Source: Treponema sp.
GTDB lineage: Bacteria; Spirochaetota; Spirochaetia; Treponematales; Treponemataceae
DNA: 64,000 nt
NCBI GenBank assembly: GCA_014804005.1
Contig: JAAVAP010000011.1
Coordinates: 15,304-79,303 of the forward strand
Direction of reading: 5' to 3'
A program made the translations under genes and the position numbers. Below, in pieces: positions 1 through 9,596 of the stretch (positions are counted from its first letter, which is position 1; each line of letters begins with the position of its first letter). The notes beneath the pieces were generated by a model. It did no database searches, was not told the origin of the DNA, and worked only from the letters and a program-made list of their open reading frames with translations.

Positions 1-465
1 GAGGTCGAGGACACAATCGTCGATGGCGTGAACATGGTGTTTCCCTGCAACGAAATCAAAAAGACGGCGTGGCCGGTCTTGCAGAACTTTGACCACGCGC
101 TCATCCTCCGTGAGGACGACCCGCTGCTCCCCGCAATCCTCGACGTGTATGAAAAACAGGGAATCAAAAACGGCGCGCCCACCAACAAGCAGAAAGGCCC
201 CGCGTTTAAGACGGAACTCGCGACCGCTTACCCCGAATGCCGCCTGGTCGTCACCAAGGAAACGATGACTGTCGAGGGCATGATCAAAATCGTCTACGAC
301 TTGCTGAAAGACAAGCTGAACATCGCCAAGCTCACGTTCACGAGCGGCGTAAACGGCGCGTCACAGACTTACGAGCCGAAAAACGACATCGACCGCTGCC
401 CCCTCTGCGGAATCGCTTTGGGCGAAGACGGCGTATGCCCCAAGTGCGGATACAAAAAATCGTAA
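1..465 (+). CDS. 6-carboxytetrahydropterin synthase / QueD-like protein (5' end outside window) with C-terminal zinc ribbon
   Basis: Frame open from base 1; 'NFDHALILREDDPLL' resembles the 6-PTPS family; C-terminal CPLCG...CPKCG zinc ribbon. Confidence 0.7.
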   Translation, partial: EVEDTIVDGVNMVFPCNEIKKTAWPVLQNFDHALILREDDPLLPAILDVYEKQGIKNGAPTNKQKGPAFKTELATAYPECRLVVTKETMTVEGMIKIVYDLLKDKLNIAKLTFTSGVNGASQTYEPKNDIDRCPLCGIALGEDGVCPKCGYKKS

Positions 466-513
466 GCCAGTAAAAAAGGCTCTGCACTAGAACCTTTTTT
501 GTCGCCACAATCG

Positions 514-552
514 CGCCCCGCAAAGCGAACTCGCCGAGCGGGGCGTTTTTTT
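514..552 (+). terminator. Rho-independent terminator
   Basis: CGCCCCGC...GCGGGGCG followed by T-run. Confidence 0.75.
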
Positions 553-675
553 ATGTCTACGACGACGAATGTTTCCGCGCGCCGAAAATCCCGTGGATTG
601 CGAAAAAATCTGCGGCTTCGGACATTCTTCTTGATTCGAATTGCGCTCAAAAAAAATTTGTGCTATACTGAAAAA

Positions 676-2193
676 ATGCGCTTGGTTTTCTTCAACACAA
701 ATTCAAATCATTTCGATCCGAAAATCGTGCACATAAAAACGATGCCTTCATGGAATGAAGAATGGAGTCGCGTCGCAGAAAATTTTTCCAATCACGAATT
801 TTTTTTGGCGGCGATGTTGCCCGCAATGTTTTTGCTGGATTATGAAAACGAGGCGATTCAAAAAGCGGCGAATGTGAATTGCGTCGAATTGCGCGGCGCG
901 AGCGCGGAAGAAATCGCGGAGGAAATTCTCGCGCTCAATCCCGATGTCGCAGTCGCCGCAAGTTTTTGGATTACGCCTTACGATTGGCTTGGTTTGCAAG
1001 ATGCGATGGTCGCAGAAATTTTGCGCGAACGCGGCGTACGCACAGTGGCGCATTCAGTTCAAACTCAGGCGATTTGCTTTGACAAATTCAAGACGCACAT
1101 TTTTTTGCGTGAGAACAATTTTAAATGCGCCGCCGCCGTCCATGTGAATTACGATTTGTTTTGGGCGGAGCGAAAAAAATCCGAAGTGCGCCAAAACGTT
1201 TATCGCGAATTCATTTTTCGCGAAATTTCAAAATTGAATTTTCCCGTAATCATCAAGGCGACTACAGGCGTGAGTTCTTATGGAATGGAAGTCGTGCACA
1301 CGTTGCCCGCCGTTCGTGCTTATCTCAATTCCAAAAAATTCAATTCGGACAGATTGATTGAGGAATTTTTAGAAGGAATTCAATTCGGCACGGAAATCCA
1401 CACTGTTAAAAATTCCGACGGAAGTTTTTCGCCGAAAGTTTTTCCGCCGCTGATGTATTCGGTGAATCAATATGGAATCACAAGTCCAAAGCAGTCTGTG
1501 AAACTCGGCCCGCTTAATTTGGAAAAATTCAAAACGCAAGATTTGTCGCGCGAACTTGAGCGGCTTGCAAGAATTTTGCAGTTCGAAGGAATCGCGCAAA
1601 TCGATTTGGTTTTTCACAAAAACGAATGGCACATCATCGAAATAAATCCGAGATTGAGCGGCTCGAGCGCGGCGATTGCGCTCATCAAGCAAAAATCGCT
1701 TCCGCAAATTTTGGCAGAATTCGCGCTTGGAATTTACGACGCACGCGCCACCGACGACGCGATGAAAATCGAAAAAAATTCAGGCAATGAAAATTCGCGA
1801 AATTCTTGCGATGAAAATTGCGAAAAAAAATTCCGAGAAAATTCCGCAAAAAAAATTTCCTCTGATTTCGCGCAAGAAAAGAAATCCGTGCAAATTTCTT
1901 CCGAAAATTCTCGCACGGAATTTCCGCTTTATCTGAACATAAAATTTCCGCATCTTTCTGAAGAACAAATGCGCGCGCTTTTCGCGCTTCCTTTCGTGAA
2001 ATATTTGTGCCAGACAAAAAACGACGCGGCGCGGCAATTCCGCGAAATGGGATTTTGCGAAATTCTTTTTGGCGGTGTCTTTTCTCCGCAAGAACTTTTG
2101 GCGCAGCTCGAAGAAATCAAAACGCGCTTTCCCGAAGTGATTGAAATTTCTTTTTACGAGACGGCGAAAAAAATGATCGCGAGCCTTATGTGA
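676..2193 (+). CDS. ATP-grasp domain protein (D-ala-D-ala ligase-like)
   Basis: 'FPVIIKATTGVSSYGMEVV', 'IDLVFHKNEWHIIEINPRLSGSS' ATP-grasp motifs; start moved from 499 to ATG 676 downstream of a TATACT -10-like box. Confidence 0.75.
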   Translation: MRLVFFNTNSNHFDPKIVHIKTMPSWNEEWSRVAENFSNHEFFLAAMLPAMFLLDYENEAIQKAANVNCVELRGASAEEIAEEILALNPDVAVAASFWITPYDWLGLQDAMVAEILRERGVRTVAHSVQTQAICFDKFKTHIFLRENNFKCAAAVHVNYDLFWAERKKSEVRQNVYREFIFREISKLNFPVIIKATTGVSSYGMEVVHTLPAVRAYLNSKKFNSDRLIEEFLEGIQFGTEIHTVKNSDGSFSPKVFPPLMYSVNQYGITSPKQSVKLGPLNLEKFKTQDLSRELERLARILQFEGIAQIDLVFHKNEWHIIEINPRLSGSSAAIALIKQKSLPQILAEFALGIYDARATDDAMKIEKNSGNENSRNSCDENCEKKFRENSAKKISSDFAQEKKSVQISSENSRTEFPLYLNIKFPHLSEEQMRALFALPFVKYLCQTKNDAARQFREMGFCEILFGGVFSPQELLAQLEEIKTRFPEVIEISFYETAKKMIASLM

Positions 2194-2354
2194 AAATTTT
2201 GGCGAAAACGAATCAACGTATCTCGATGCAAGCATCGAGGTATGAAACACTCTGCACGAATCAACCGTGGAATTCGCTATGAAAAAATTCAAATTCAAAA
2301 CCGAAAATATTTTTCGTATTTTGAATTTTTTATTCCCGAAAACAAATTTTTTAA

Positions 2355-2383
2355 TTGACAATAACTTGTTTTAAATGTAAAAT
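2355..2383 (+). promoter_or_regulatory. sigma70-like promoter of ppdK
   Basis: TTGACA-17 bp-TAAAAT. Confidence 0.6.
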
Positions 2384-2424
2384 TATTACTATAAATTCAT
2401 TTCACTTTTATGGAGTTATCCACA

Positions 2425-5196
2425 ATGGCAAAAATCAAGTATGTCTACTTCTTTGGCAACGGTGACGCGGACGGCGATGAGTCTATGCGCGCCGAACTCG
2501 GTGGAAAAGGCGCCAACCTTGCGCAGATGGCAAAAGCGCCTTTGAGCCTTCCCGTTCCCGCTGGATTCACGATTTCCACGGACGTGTGTCAGGCTTTCTA
2601 CAAATTGGGACGAAAGTATCCCGCCGGTCTTGAAGACGAAGTTGCAAAGTATCTTGCAAAGTTGGAAAAGACAATGGGCAAAAAGCTCGGCGACGAAAAG
2701 GATCCGCTTTTGGTTTCCGTCCGCTCAGGCGCGGCGATTTCTATGCCCGGCATGATGGACACGATTCTCAACCTCGGTCTCAACGACAAATCAGTTTTGG
2801 GTCTTGCGCAAAAGACGAACAACGAGCGTTTCGCTTGGGACGCATACCGCCGCTTCATCCAGATGTTCGGCGACGTTGCGATGGGCGTTGAGCACGCGAA
2901 ATTCGAAAAAATCATCGACGAGGTAAAATCTCATCGCGGCATCAAGGAAGACACGGAACTCACCACGGACGAACTCAAGGAAATCGTCACAAAGTACAAG
3001 GCTCTTTACAAAAAGGAAAAGGGCGAAGATTTCCCGCAGAATCCGCAAAAGCAGATGTGGGGAGCGATTGGCGCGGTTTTCGGTTCTTGGATGAATCCTC
3101 GCGCGATCAAATACCGCGAATTGAACAACATCAAAGAAGGCGCGCTCAAGGGAACTGCCGTTACGGTAATGGCGATGGTTTTCGGAAACAAGGGCGACAC
3201 TTCAGGAACTGGCGTTGCGTTCAGCCGCGATCCTTCTACCGGAAAGAACGAATTCATGGGCGAATATTTGATGAATGCCCAGGGCGAAGATGTTGTCGCG
3301 GGAATCCGCACTCCGCAGAAAATCGCGCAGCTTGAAAAAGCCAATCCGAAGATTTACAAGGAATTGGTTACGATTCGCAATCGTTTGGAAAAGCACTATC
3401 GCGACATGCAGGATATGGAATTCACGGTTGAAGAGGGCAAACTTTTCATGCTTCAGTGCCGCAACGGAAAACGCACAGGAGCTGCCGCCGTCAAGATGGC
3501 TGTGGACATGGTTGCCGAAAAGCTCATCACGAAAGAGCAGGCTTTGCTCCGCGTAGAACCTGCGCAGTTGAACCAGCTTCTTCTTCCTCAGCTTGATCCT
3601 GCCGCCGTCAAAAAGGCCACGGAATTGGCGACTGGCTTGAACGCTTCTCCGGGAGCGGGCTGCGGTCAAATCGTCTTCACTGCCGAAGAAGCCGTTAAAT
3701 GGGCGGAATCAGGCAAAAAGATTCTTTTGGTTCGCAAGGAAACTTCGCCGGACGACATCGCGGGAATGCACGTCGCCCAAGGAATCCTCACTTCTACCGG
3801 CGGACGCACAAGCCACGCGGCGGTCGTTGCTCGCGGAATGGGAACTCCTTGCGTTTGCGGATGCGCGGATGTTAAATTTGTCGGCGGAAAAGTTGAAATC
3901 GGCGGACGCTCTTACAAAGAAGGCGACTTCATCACGATCGATGGCGGCACTGGAAAAGTCTACGACGGACAAGTTGCCGTAATGCCCGCGACTCTTTCAA
4001 AGGATTTGGAAACATTCTTGAGCTGGGCGGATGAAGTTCGCAAGACTTCAGTTCGCACGACTGCTTCCGGCAAAAAAGTCGCAGGATTCGAAGTTCGCGC
4101 GAATGGCGATACTCCGCAGAATGCGAAAGATGCGTTCAAATTTGGCGCGGCTGGAATCGGACTTTGCCGCACGGAGCACATGTTCTTCGACGAGCCGAAA
4201 CTCACTTCTTTCCAGAAGATGATTGTTTCTGAAACTGCCGAAGAGCGCAAGCAGAATCTCAAGGCGATTCTTCCGCTTCAGGAAAAAGATTTCTATGAAA
4301 TCATCAAGACGATGAACGGCCGCCCCGTTACGATTCGCTTGCTCGATCCGCCGCTCAATGAATTCATTCAGGCGCACGACGAAAGCGAGCTCAAGGCTTT
4401 GTCAAAGAAACTTGGCGTTGATCGCGACAAGTTGGCAACGAAGGTCGCCGCGCTCGACGAGCACAACCCGATGCTCGGACATCGCGGATGCCGCCTTGCC
4501 ATCACTTATCCGGAAATCTACGAAATGCAGGTGGAAGCCATCGCGCTTGCTACTGCCCGCCTTGAACGTGAAGGCGTGAAGCACAAGGTGCAGATTATGA
4601 TTCCGAACGTTGTTTCTTGCAACGAAGTCAAGCAGATTCGCGAGCAGTCTTTGGCGGTCATCGACAAAGTGAATGCAAGCAAAGGAACGAAACTCAAGTT
4701 CGAAATTGGAACGATGGTTGAATTCCCGCGCGCGGCTCTCACTGCCGACAAATTGGCGAACTACGCGGATTTCTTCTCATTCGGAACGAACGACCTTTCA
4801 CAGACTACGTTCGGCTTCAGCCGCGACGACTACGGCAAGTTCATCGATTCTTACCTCAAGCAGAACATTCTCGCAGAAGATCCGTTCGCCGTTCTTGACG
4901 AAGAAGGACCTGGCGCGTTGATTGAAATCGCGGAAGCCAAAGGTCGCTCGGTTAAATCCGACTTGCACCTCGGAATTTGCGGCGAGCACGGTGGAGACCC
5001 TGCGTCAATCGCGCTTTGCTACAAGCTCGGACTCAACTATGTTTCTTGCTCTCCGTTCCGAGTGCCGTTGGCGCGACTTGCCGGAGCGCAGGCTGTAATC
5101 AACGCGAAAGCGGCGAAAAAGCCCGCGGCAAAGAAGGCTGGCGCGAAAAAGCCCGCCGCAAAGAAACCTGCCGCCAAAAAGACGACAAAAAAATAG
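2425..5196 (+). CDS. ppdK: pyruvate, phosphate dikinase with Lys/Ala/Pro-rich C-terminal tail
   Basis: Full-length PPDK motifs (GGKGANLAQM, GGRTSHAAVVARGMGTPCVCGC, LCRTEHMFF, GTNDLSQTTFG, CGEHGGDP); tail AAKKPAAKKAGAKKPAAKKPAAKKTTKK. Confidence 0.95.
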   Translation: MAKIKYVYFFGNGDADGDESMRAELGGKGANLAQMAKAPLSLPVPAGFTISTDVCQAFYKLGRKYPAGLEDEVAKYLAKLEKTMGKKLGDEKDPLLVSVRSGAAISMPGMMDTILNLGLNDKSVLGLAQKTNNERFAWDAYRRFIQMFGDVAMGVEHAKFEKIIDEVKSHRGIKEDTELTTDELKEIVTKYKALYKKEKGEDFPQNPQKQMWGAIGAVFGSWMNPRAIKYRELNNIKEGALKGTAVTVMAMVFGNKGDTSGTGVAFSRDPSTGKNEFMGEYLMNAQGEDVVAGIRTPQKIAQLEKANPKIYKELVTIRNRLEKHYRDMQDMEFTVEEGKLFMLQCRNGKRTGAAAVKMAVDMVAEKLITKEQALLRVEPAQLNQLLLPQLDPAAVKKATELATGLNASPGAGCGQIVFTAEEAVKWAESGKKILLVRKETSPDDIAGMHVAQGILTSTGGRTSHAAVVARGMGTPCVCGCADVKFVGGKVEIGGRSYKEGDFITIDGGTGKVYDGQVAVMPATLSKDLETFLSWADEVRKTSVRTTASGKKVAGFEVRANGDTPQNAKDAFKFGAAGIGLCRTEHMFFDEPKLTSFQKMIVSETAEERKQNLKAILPLQEKDFYEIIKTMNGRPVTIRLLDPPLNEFIQAHDESELKALSKKLGVDRDKLATKVAALDEHNPMLGHRGCRLAITYPEIYEMQVEAIALATARLEREGVKHKVQIMIPNVVSCNEVKQIREQSLAVIDKVNASKGTKLKFEIGTMVEFPRAALTADKLANYADFFSFGTNDLSQTTFGFSRDDYGKFIDSYLKQNILAEDPFAVLDEEGPGALIEIAEAKGRSVKSDLHLGICGEHGGDPASIALCYKLGLNYVSCSPFRVPLARLAGAQAVINAKAAKKPAAKKAGAKKPAAKKPAAKKTTKK

Positions 5197-5220
5197 TTTT
5201 TGAAAAAATCTAAAACTAAA

Positions 5221-5250
5221 AAAGGTCGCGCGAAAGCGCGGCCTTTTTTG
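5221..5250 (+). terminator. Rho-independent terminator
   Basis: AAAGGTCGCGC-gaaa-GCGCGGCCTTTTTT. Confidence 0.85.
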
Positions 5251-5287
5251 CTTGACACAGGTGTGGTTTTGCAAGATAATTTTTCAA

Positions 5288-5878
5288 ATGACTTTTTTGT
5301 TTTTCTTGAATTCCTTTCTTTTGGGAATTGCGCTCGCAATCGATGCGTTCAGCGTTTCAATTGTGAATGGCCTTAGCGAGCCTAAAATGAGCCTCGCCCG
5401 AACGAGCGCGATTGCGGGTGTTTATGCCGCGTTTCAATTTGCGATGCCGCTTGCGGGCTGGATTTGCGTTCGCACGATTTTGATGATTTTTTCGTCGTTT
5501 CAAAAATTCATTCCGAGCATCGCTTTTGTCTTGCTGACTTATATCGGCGTGAAAATGATTTTGGAAGCCGTGAAAAATCCGTGCGCCGAAAAAAATCCTG
5601 AAAGACGTGTTTTGTCACTTACCACGCTTTTGCTGCAAGGCGTGGCCACTTCGATTGACGCGCTTAGCGTTGGCTTCACGATTGCCGAGTACGATTTTTT
5701 TGTTGCGTTTGTTTCGGCGTCGATTATCGCTGCCGTTACATTTTTAATTTGCTTTTGCGGACTGAAAATCGGAAAAAAAATCGGCGAGTGTTTTTCCGCA
5801 CGGGCGCAAATTTTTGGCGGCATCATTTTGATTTTGATTGGAATTGAAATTTTTCTTCGCGGAATTTTTTCAATTTGA
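5288..5878 (+). CDS. mntP: putative manganese efflux pump MntP family
   Basis: Six-TM small protein, 'LGIALAIDAFSVSIVNGL' and 'GVATSIDALSVGFTIA' paired Asp motifs. Confidence 0.85.
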   Translation: MTFLFFLNSFLLGIALAIDAFSVSIVNGLSEPKMSLARTSAIAGVYAAFQFAMPLAGWICVRTILMIFSSFQKFIPSIAFVLLTYIGVKMILEAVKNPCAEKNPERRVLSLTTLLLQGVATSIDALSVGFTIAEYDFFVAFVSASIIAAVTFLICFCGLKIGKKIGECFSARAQIFGGIILILIGIEIFLRGIFSI

Positions 5879-5964
5879 AATCAGATTTTAAATTGAACTA
5901 AAATTTTCTAGCACGAGTTGTGTTGCCCAAAAAAATCAGCACGAATGCGCGTTTGATAAAAAAA

Positions 5965-6780
5965 TTAATGCGAATTTTTTTGGCGAAAAATTTCATAAAG
6001 CAAAATGCCGGTTGCCACGGAAACATTCAGGCTGTCGATGCGTCCGCAAGTCGGAATCGAAACAATTGAATCGCATTCTTCGCGCAAAAGCCGCGCAATT
6101 CCATTGCCTTCGCTTCCCATTATCAGGACGCAATTTTCCGCGAATGTGCCGTCTTGAATTTGCGTTCCGCCCGCGTCCGCGCCGTAAACCCAAAATCCGG
6201 CTTGCTTCAATTTTTGTACCGCGCGCACAAGATTTGGAACGATTGCGATTTTCACCCAGTTTGACGCGCCCGCGCTTGTACGCGCCACAATTTCATTTTG
6301 CGAAATGTCGGCAGCCCCTCGATGCGAAGGAACGAGCACGAGCGCGACTCCAAATTGATCTGCGCTGCGTAAAATCGCGCCGACATTGTGCACGTCGGTG
6401 ATTGAATCCAAAACCAAAACGGTCGCACATTTTTTCGAAGCAATTTCATTTTCTTCATTTGCTTCGGATGCCGCAATAAATTCTTCGAGCCACAAATCGA
6501 ATTCGACGAAATTTTTCGCGCGAGAATTTTCGCCTGAAATTTGTAAAACGATTCCGCGATGATCGCGCGCGACTTGCGGCAAATTTTTTACAAGCGCGTC
6601 CAAATTTTTTTTGTCCGTCGAATTGCATTTCACGCCGAACGACGCGGCTTGTTCCAAAATTTTTTTTACGCGCGGACCTGGATTGCAATAAAAAATCTGC
6701 ATTTGTTCCGCAAGGTTTTTTCTGCCCGAGACTGATTTTAAATTTTCTTCAACTGCGTGAAATCCCGTGAAAATTTGCAT
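5965..6780 (-). CDS. rlmB: TrmH-family 23S rRNA 2'-O-methyltransferase (RlmB-like)
   Basis: 'VLDSITDVHNVGAILRSADQFG', 'IMGSEGNGIARLL', 'IPTCGRIDSLNVSVATGILLYE' SpoU motifs. Confidence 0.85.
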   Translation of the reverse strand: MQIFTGFHAVEENLKSVSGRKNLAEQMQIFYCNPGPRVKKILEQAASFGVKCNSTDKKNLDALVKNLPQVARDHRGIVLQISGENSRAKNFVEFDLWLEEFIAASEANEENEIASKKCATVLVLDSITDVHNVGAILRSADQFGVALVLVPSHRGAADISQNEIVARTSAGASNWVKIAIVPNLVRAVQKLKQAGFWVYGADAGGTQIQDGTFAENCVLIMGSEGNGIARLLREECDSIVSIPTCGRIDSLNVSVATGILLYEIFRQKNSH

Positions 6781-7284
6781 TTAATTTTTGCCGCAGCAAT
6801 TTTTGTATTTTTTTCCGCTTCCGCACGGACACGGTTCGTTGCGCCCGATTTTTCGGCCTTCGCGCACGATTGTTTCCACTTTGAGTTCGCCAGTTGAATA
6901 CGCCCATTCGTCGCCGATTTTTTTGAAATACGCCATTTCGTGGTGAGTTTCGCGAATGTGCTTTTGCGTGTAGACGGCTTCAAATTCCACGATGCCTTCG
7001 GTGTCGGAAGGCGTGCCTTTTTCCGTGCGCAAAATTCGCAAGCCGTGCCAAGTGGAATTGCGACTCCAATCTTCCGTTGCCTTGCGATCAATTTGCGCGA
7101 TTTGTTCCGAAGATTCGCAAGTGTTGATGATGAAGTCGATTTCTTGTTTGACATAAGATGAATAGCGCGCGCGCATCAATTCTTCCGCAGTCGCCGCTTT
7201 TTTCGTTCCTTTGATGATTGGCTCGCAGCATTCGCCGTAAGTTTTTCCCGAGCCGCAAGGACATAAATTTTCGTTTTGTTCCAT
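6781..7284 (-). CDS. YchJ-like SEC-C motif protein
   Basis: Two SEC-C motifs '[13 protein letters not shown]' and '[13 protein letters not shown]'; start at ATG 7284 rather than 7473. Confidence 0.85.
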   Translation of the reverse strand: MEQNENLCPCGSGKTYGECCEPIIKGTKKAATAEELMRARYSSYVKQEIDFIINTCESSEQIAQIDRKATEDWSRNSTWHGLRILRTEKGTPSDTEGIVEFEAVYTQKHIRETHHEMAYFKKIGDEWAYSTGELKVETIVREGRKIGRNEPCPCGSGKKYKNCCGKN

Positions 7285-7352
7285 TCGGAAATTGTAGCAA
7301 AAAAATGCGGAAAGGGCAAGTGCGTTTTTGAAGAAGCCCTGCAAGAAAACCG

Positions 7353-7444
7353 CGAGATTTATTTGCTCGCTCTGCGAGCAAATAAATCTCGGTAAGCAAG
7401 TCGAAGACTTGCGACCTAATCCCAGCGGGAGCGAAAGCGTGGGA
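7353..7444. repeat. multi-hairpin intergenic element
   Basis: Perfect 18-nt inverted repeat CGAGATTTATTTGCTCGC-tct-GCGAGCAAATAAATCTCG followed by two shorter hairpins. Confidence 0.7.
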
Positions 7445-7487
7445 TAAACATTGAATTTAAATTCGAATTTCATTATAATTTTTCATT

Positions 7488-8603
7488 ATGTTTAATCTGA
7501 AAAAAAATCAAACGAGCGCGGAGACCGTCGTAAAAAATGTTCTCAAAATAAAAAAGGGCGAGCGAGTTTTGATAATCGTAAATCCCGCCATGTCCGATAT
7601 CGCGCAGGATTTGTACACCACTTGCGACAAAGCAGAATCTTTGCCCGTGCTGATTTATCAAAGCGAAAAAACTTCTTTTGATAATGCCGAGCCTGCCGTC
7701 ATCGCGGCGATAAAATCCGCGCCCGATGTCATCATCTCGATTTCAAGCTTGAAACTTGGAAAAGATGCCGAGGCGACGACCGCGCCATATATTGACGATT
7801 CCGGGAAAAAATACGATCATATTTTCGACTATCTTTTGGACGGAAAAAAATCCATCCGCGCGGTGTGGGCGCCTGGTCTCACGGACGATATGTTCGAACG
7901 CACGGTGAATATCGATTATGTCGAACTTGCCGAGCGTTGCAAAAAATTGGGCGAAAAACTTTACGATGCCGTGAGTGTGCGCGTTACGAGCGCGGGCGGA
8001 ACGGACATTCTTGTTCCTGTAGAAGGACGCAAGCCCATGGACGACAACGGCGATTTTTCCAAAGCCGGAAGCGGCGGCAATATTCCAGCTGGCGAAGTTT
8101 TCATCAGTCCGATTGTCGGCGACGGAAAAGAAAGCGGCTGCAACGGCACGATAGTTTTTGACGGCTCTATGACTTTTGCGGACGGCGATTCGATTTTGCA
8201 AACTCCGATTTCAGTAAAAGTTCAAGGCGGATTCGCCACGGAAATTTCAGGCGGCGCGGAAGCCAAACGGCTTTTAAAAACAATTTCCGATGCCGAATCG
8301 CGTTCGCTTCAAATGGAAAAAAAAGGCGAGCTTCCGCAAGGTCAGGGCGAGATTTACAAACGCAATGCGCGCAATATCGGCGAACTTGGAATCGGCTTGA
8401 ATCCCGCCGCAAGAATTACGGGAAACATGTTGGAGGACGAAAAGGCATTCAAAACTTGCCATTTCGCGATTGGCGAAAATTATGACAATGACGCGCCTTC
8501 GCTGATTCACCTTGACGGCGTTGTGCGCCTTCCCACGATCGTGATAAATTACAAAGACGGCACGAGTTTCACCGCGCTGGAAAACGGCGTTTTGAAGATT
8601 TAG
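7488..8603 (+). CDS. M29-family aminopeptidase-like protein
   Basis: Resembles clan M29 aminopeptidase T/S ('GNIPAGEVFISP', 'GELGIGLNPAARITGNMLEDEK', 'CHFAIG'). Confidence 0.75.
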   Translation: MFNLKKNQTSAETVVKNVLKIKKGERVLIIVNPAMSDIAQDLYTTCDKAESLPVLIYQSEKTSFDNAEPAVIAAIKSAPDVIISISSLKLGKDAEATTAPYIDDSGKKYDHIFDYLLDGKKSIRAVWAPGLTDDMFERTVNIDYVELAERCKKLGEKLYDAVSVRVTSAGGTDILVPVEGRKPMDDNGDFSKAGSGGNIPAGEVFISPIVGDGKESGCNGTIVFDGSMTFADGDSILQTPISVKVQGGFATEISGGAEAKRLLKTISDAESRSLQMEKKGELPQGQGEIYKRNARNIGELGIGLNPAARITGNMLEDEKAFKTCHFAIGENYDNDAPSLIHLDGVVRLPTIVINYKDGTSFTALENGVLKI

Positions 8604-8608
8604 GTTTC

Positions 8609-9433
8609 CTACATCCTTCCAGCAATCATTTCGCGCGTGAGTGCCTCGCTGTGCTTCAACATCGCCACGGGAACGCCATAAGCTTTTTCCAAATCCGCGT
8701 CAGTGAGAACTTCTTCCGCCGTGCCCAAATCAATGTCGTGATTCGGATAAAAAAGCATCACCGTGTCGGCGTATTTTCGCGTGAGATCGAGTTCGTGCAT
8801 TGAAATGTAAATTGAAACACAAGTTGCCGCAGAATATTCTTTCAGATATTGCAACGCCGCATGCTTGTGCTTTTCTTCCATCGCGAAAAAAGGTTCGTCC
8901 ATAAAAACCGAACGCGAGCCGTACAAAATCGAAAACGCCACGAGCATTCTTTGCAGTTCGCCTTTGGAAAGCGCATTGAATTTTTTTTGCGCGAGCGATT
9001 CCACTTCGAAAACTTCTTTCACTTCTTCCAAAAAATCTTTTTTCGGATTTCTGATTCCGCGTCCCGCGCCGCCTAAAAGTCCGTTTTTGTAGACGAATTG
9101 CAAAAGCGCGCCGCATTCATCGTCGGTTTCAAGTTCCATATTTTGATAAATGTATGACGCCCGCTCGTCGCGCTCCTCTTGCGAAAGCGTCCGCGTGTCT
9201 TTGCCAAGAAGTTCCACCTTGCCTTCGACTGGGAGAATTCTGCCCGCCGCCAAAAGCATAAAAGTGGATTTGCCCGAACCATTCGGTCCAACAAGACTCA
9301 CGAAGCCGGCGGGCAATTCCGCAGAAAAATGGTCAAAAACAATTGGCGGCACAATTTGCTTGCCGTCTTCGTCAACGTCGCCTTCAAGCGGGGGGTAGGA
9401 AAAATTCACGTCTTGAAATTTCAGAAAACTCAT
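8609..9433 (-). CDS. ABC transporter ATP-binding protein (no adjacent permease)
   Basis: Walker A GPNGSGKST, signature-like LSKGELQRM, Walker B SVFMDEP. Confidence 0.85.
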   Translation of the reverse strand: MSFLKFQDVNFSYPPLEGDVDEDGKQIVPPIVFDHFSAELPAGFVSLVGPNGSGKSTFMLLAAGRILPVEGKVELLGKDTRTLSQEERDERASYIYQNMELETDDECGALLQFVYKNGLLGGAGRGIRNPKKDFLEEVKEVFEVESLAQKKFNALSKGELQRMLVAFSILYGSRSVFMDEPFFAMEEKHKHAALQYLKEYSAATCVSIYISMHELDLTRKYADTVMLFYPNHDIDLGTAEEVLTDADLEKAYGVPVAMLKHSEALTREMIAGRM

Positions 9434-9596
9434 ATTAGAACATTTTAGCACAAAAAAAATTTTGTTGCAATTGAATTGGTTGCGACCTTTTATTGCAAAA
9501 AATTTCACGCGTCGTTTTTACCCCTTCCCAAAAAAATATATGCGCCATTTTTTCTCACAATCCCATTTCTCCAAAAAAATTCGCACTTCAATTTTT

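Noticed and set aside
499-676. ORF-track N-terminal extension of the ATP-grasp gene
   Set aside because: It runs through a terminator and a TATACT promoter element; ATG 676 is the plausible start.
1780-2361. Antisense ORFs rich in F/R/K over the ATP-grasp gene and many similar ORFs elsewhere
   Set aside because: They are the reverse strand of AAA/GAA/GCG-rich coding DNA; composition artefact with no domain signal.
9388-9396. G6 run in the ABC ATPase as another phase-variable tract
   Set aside because: Only 6 nt, encodes a conserved-looking FSYPPLEG segment, and is well within chance length.
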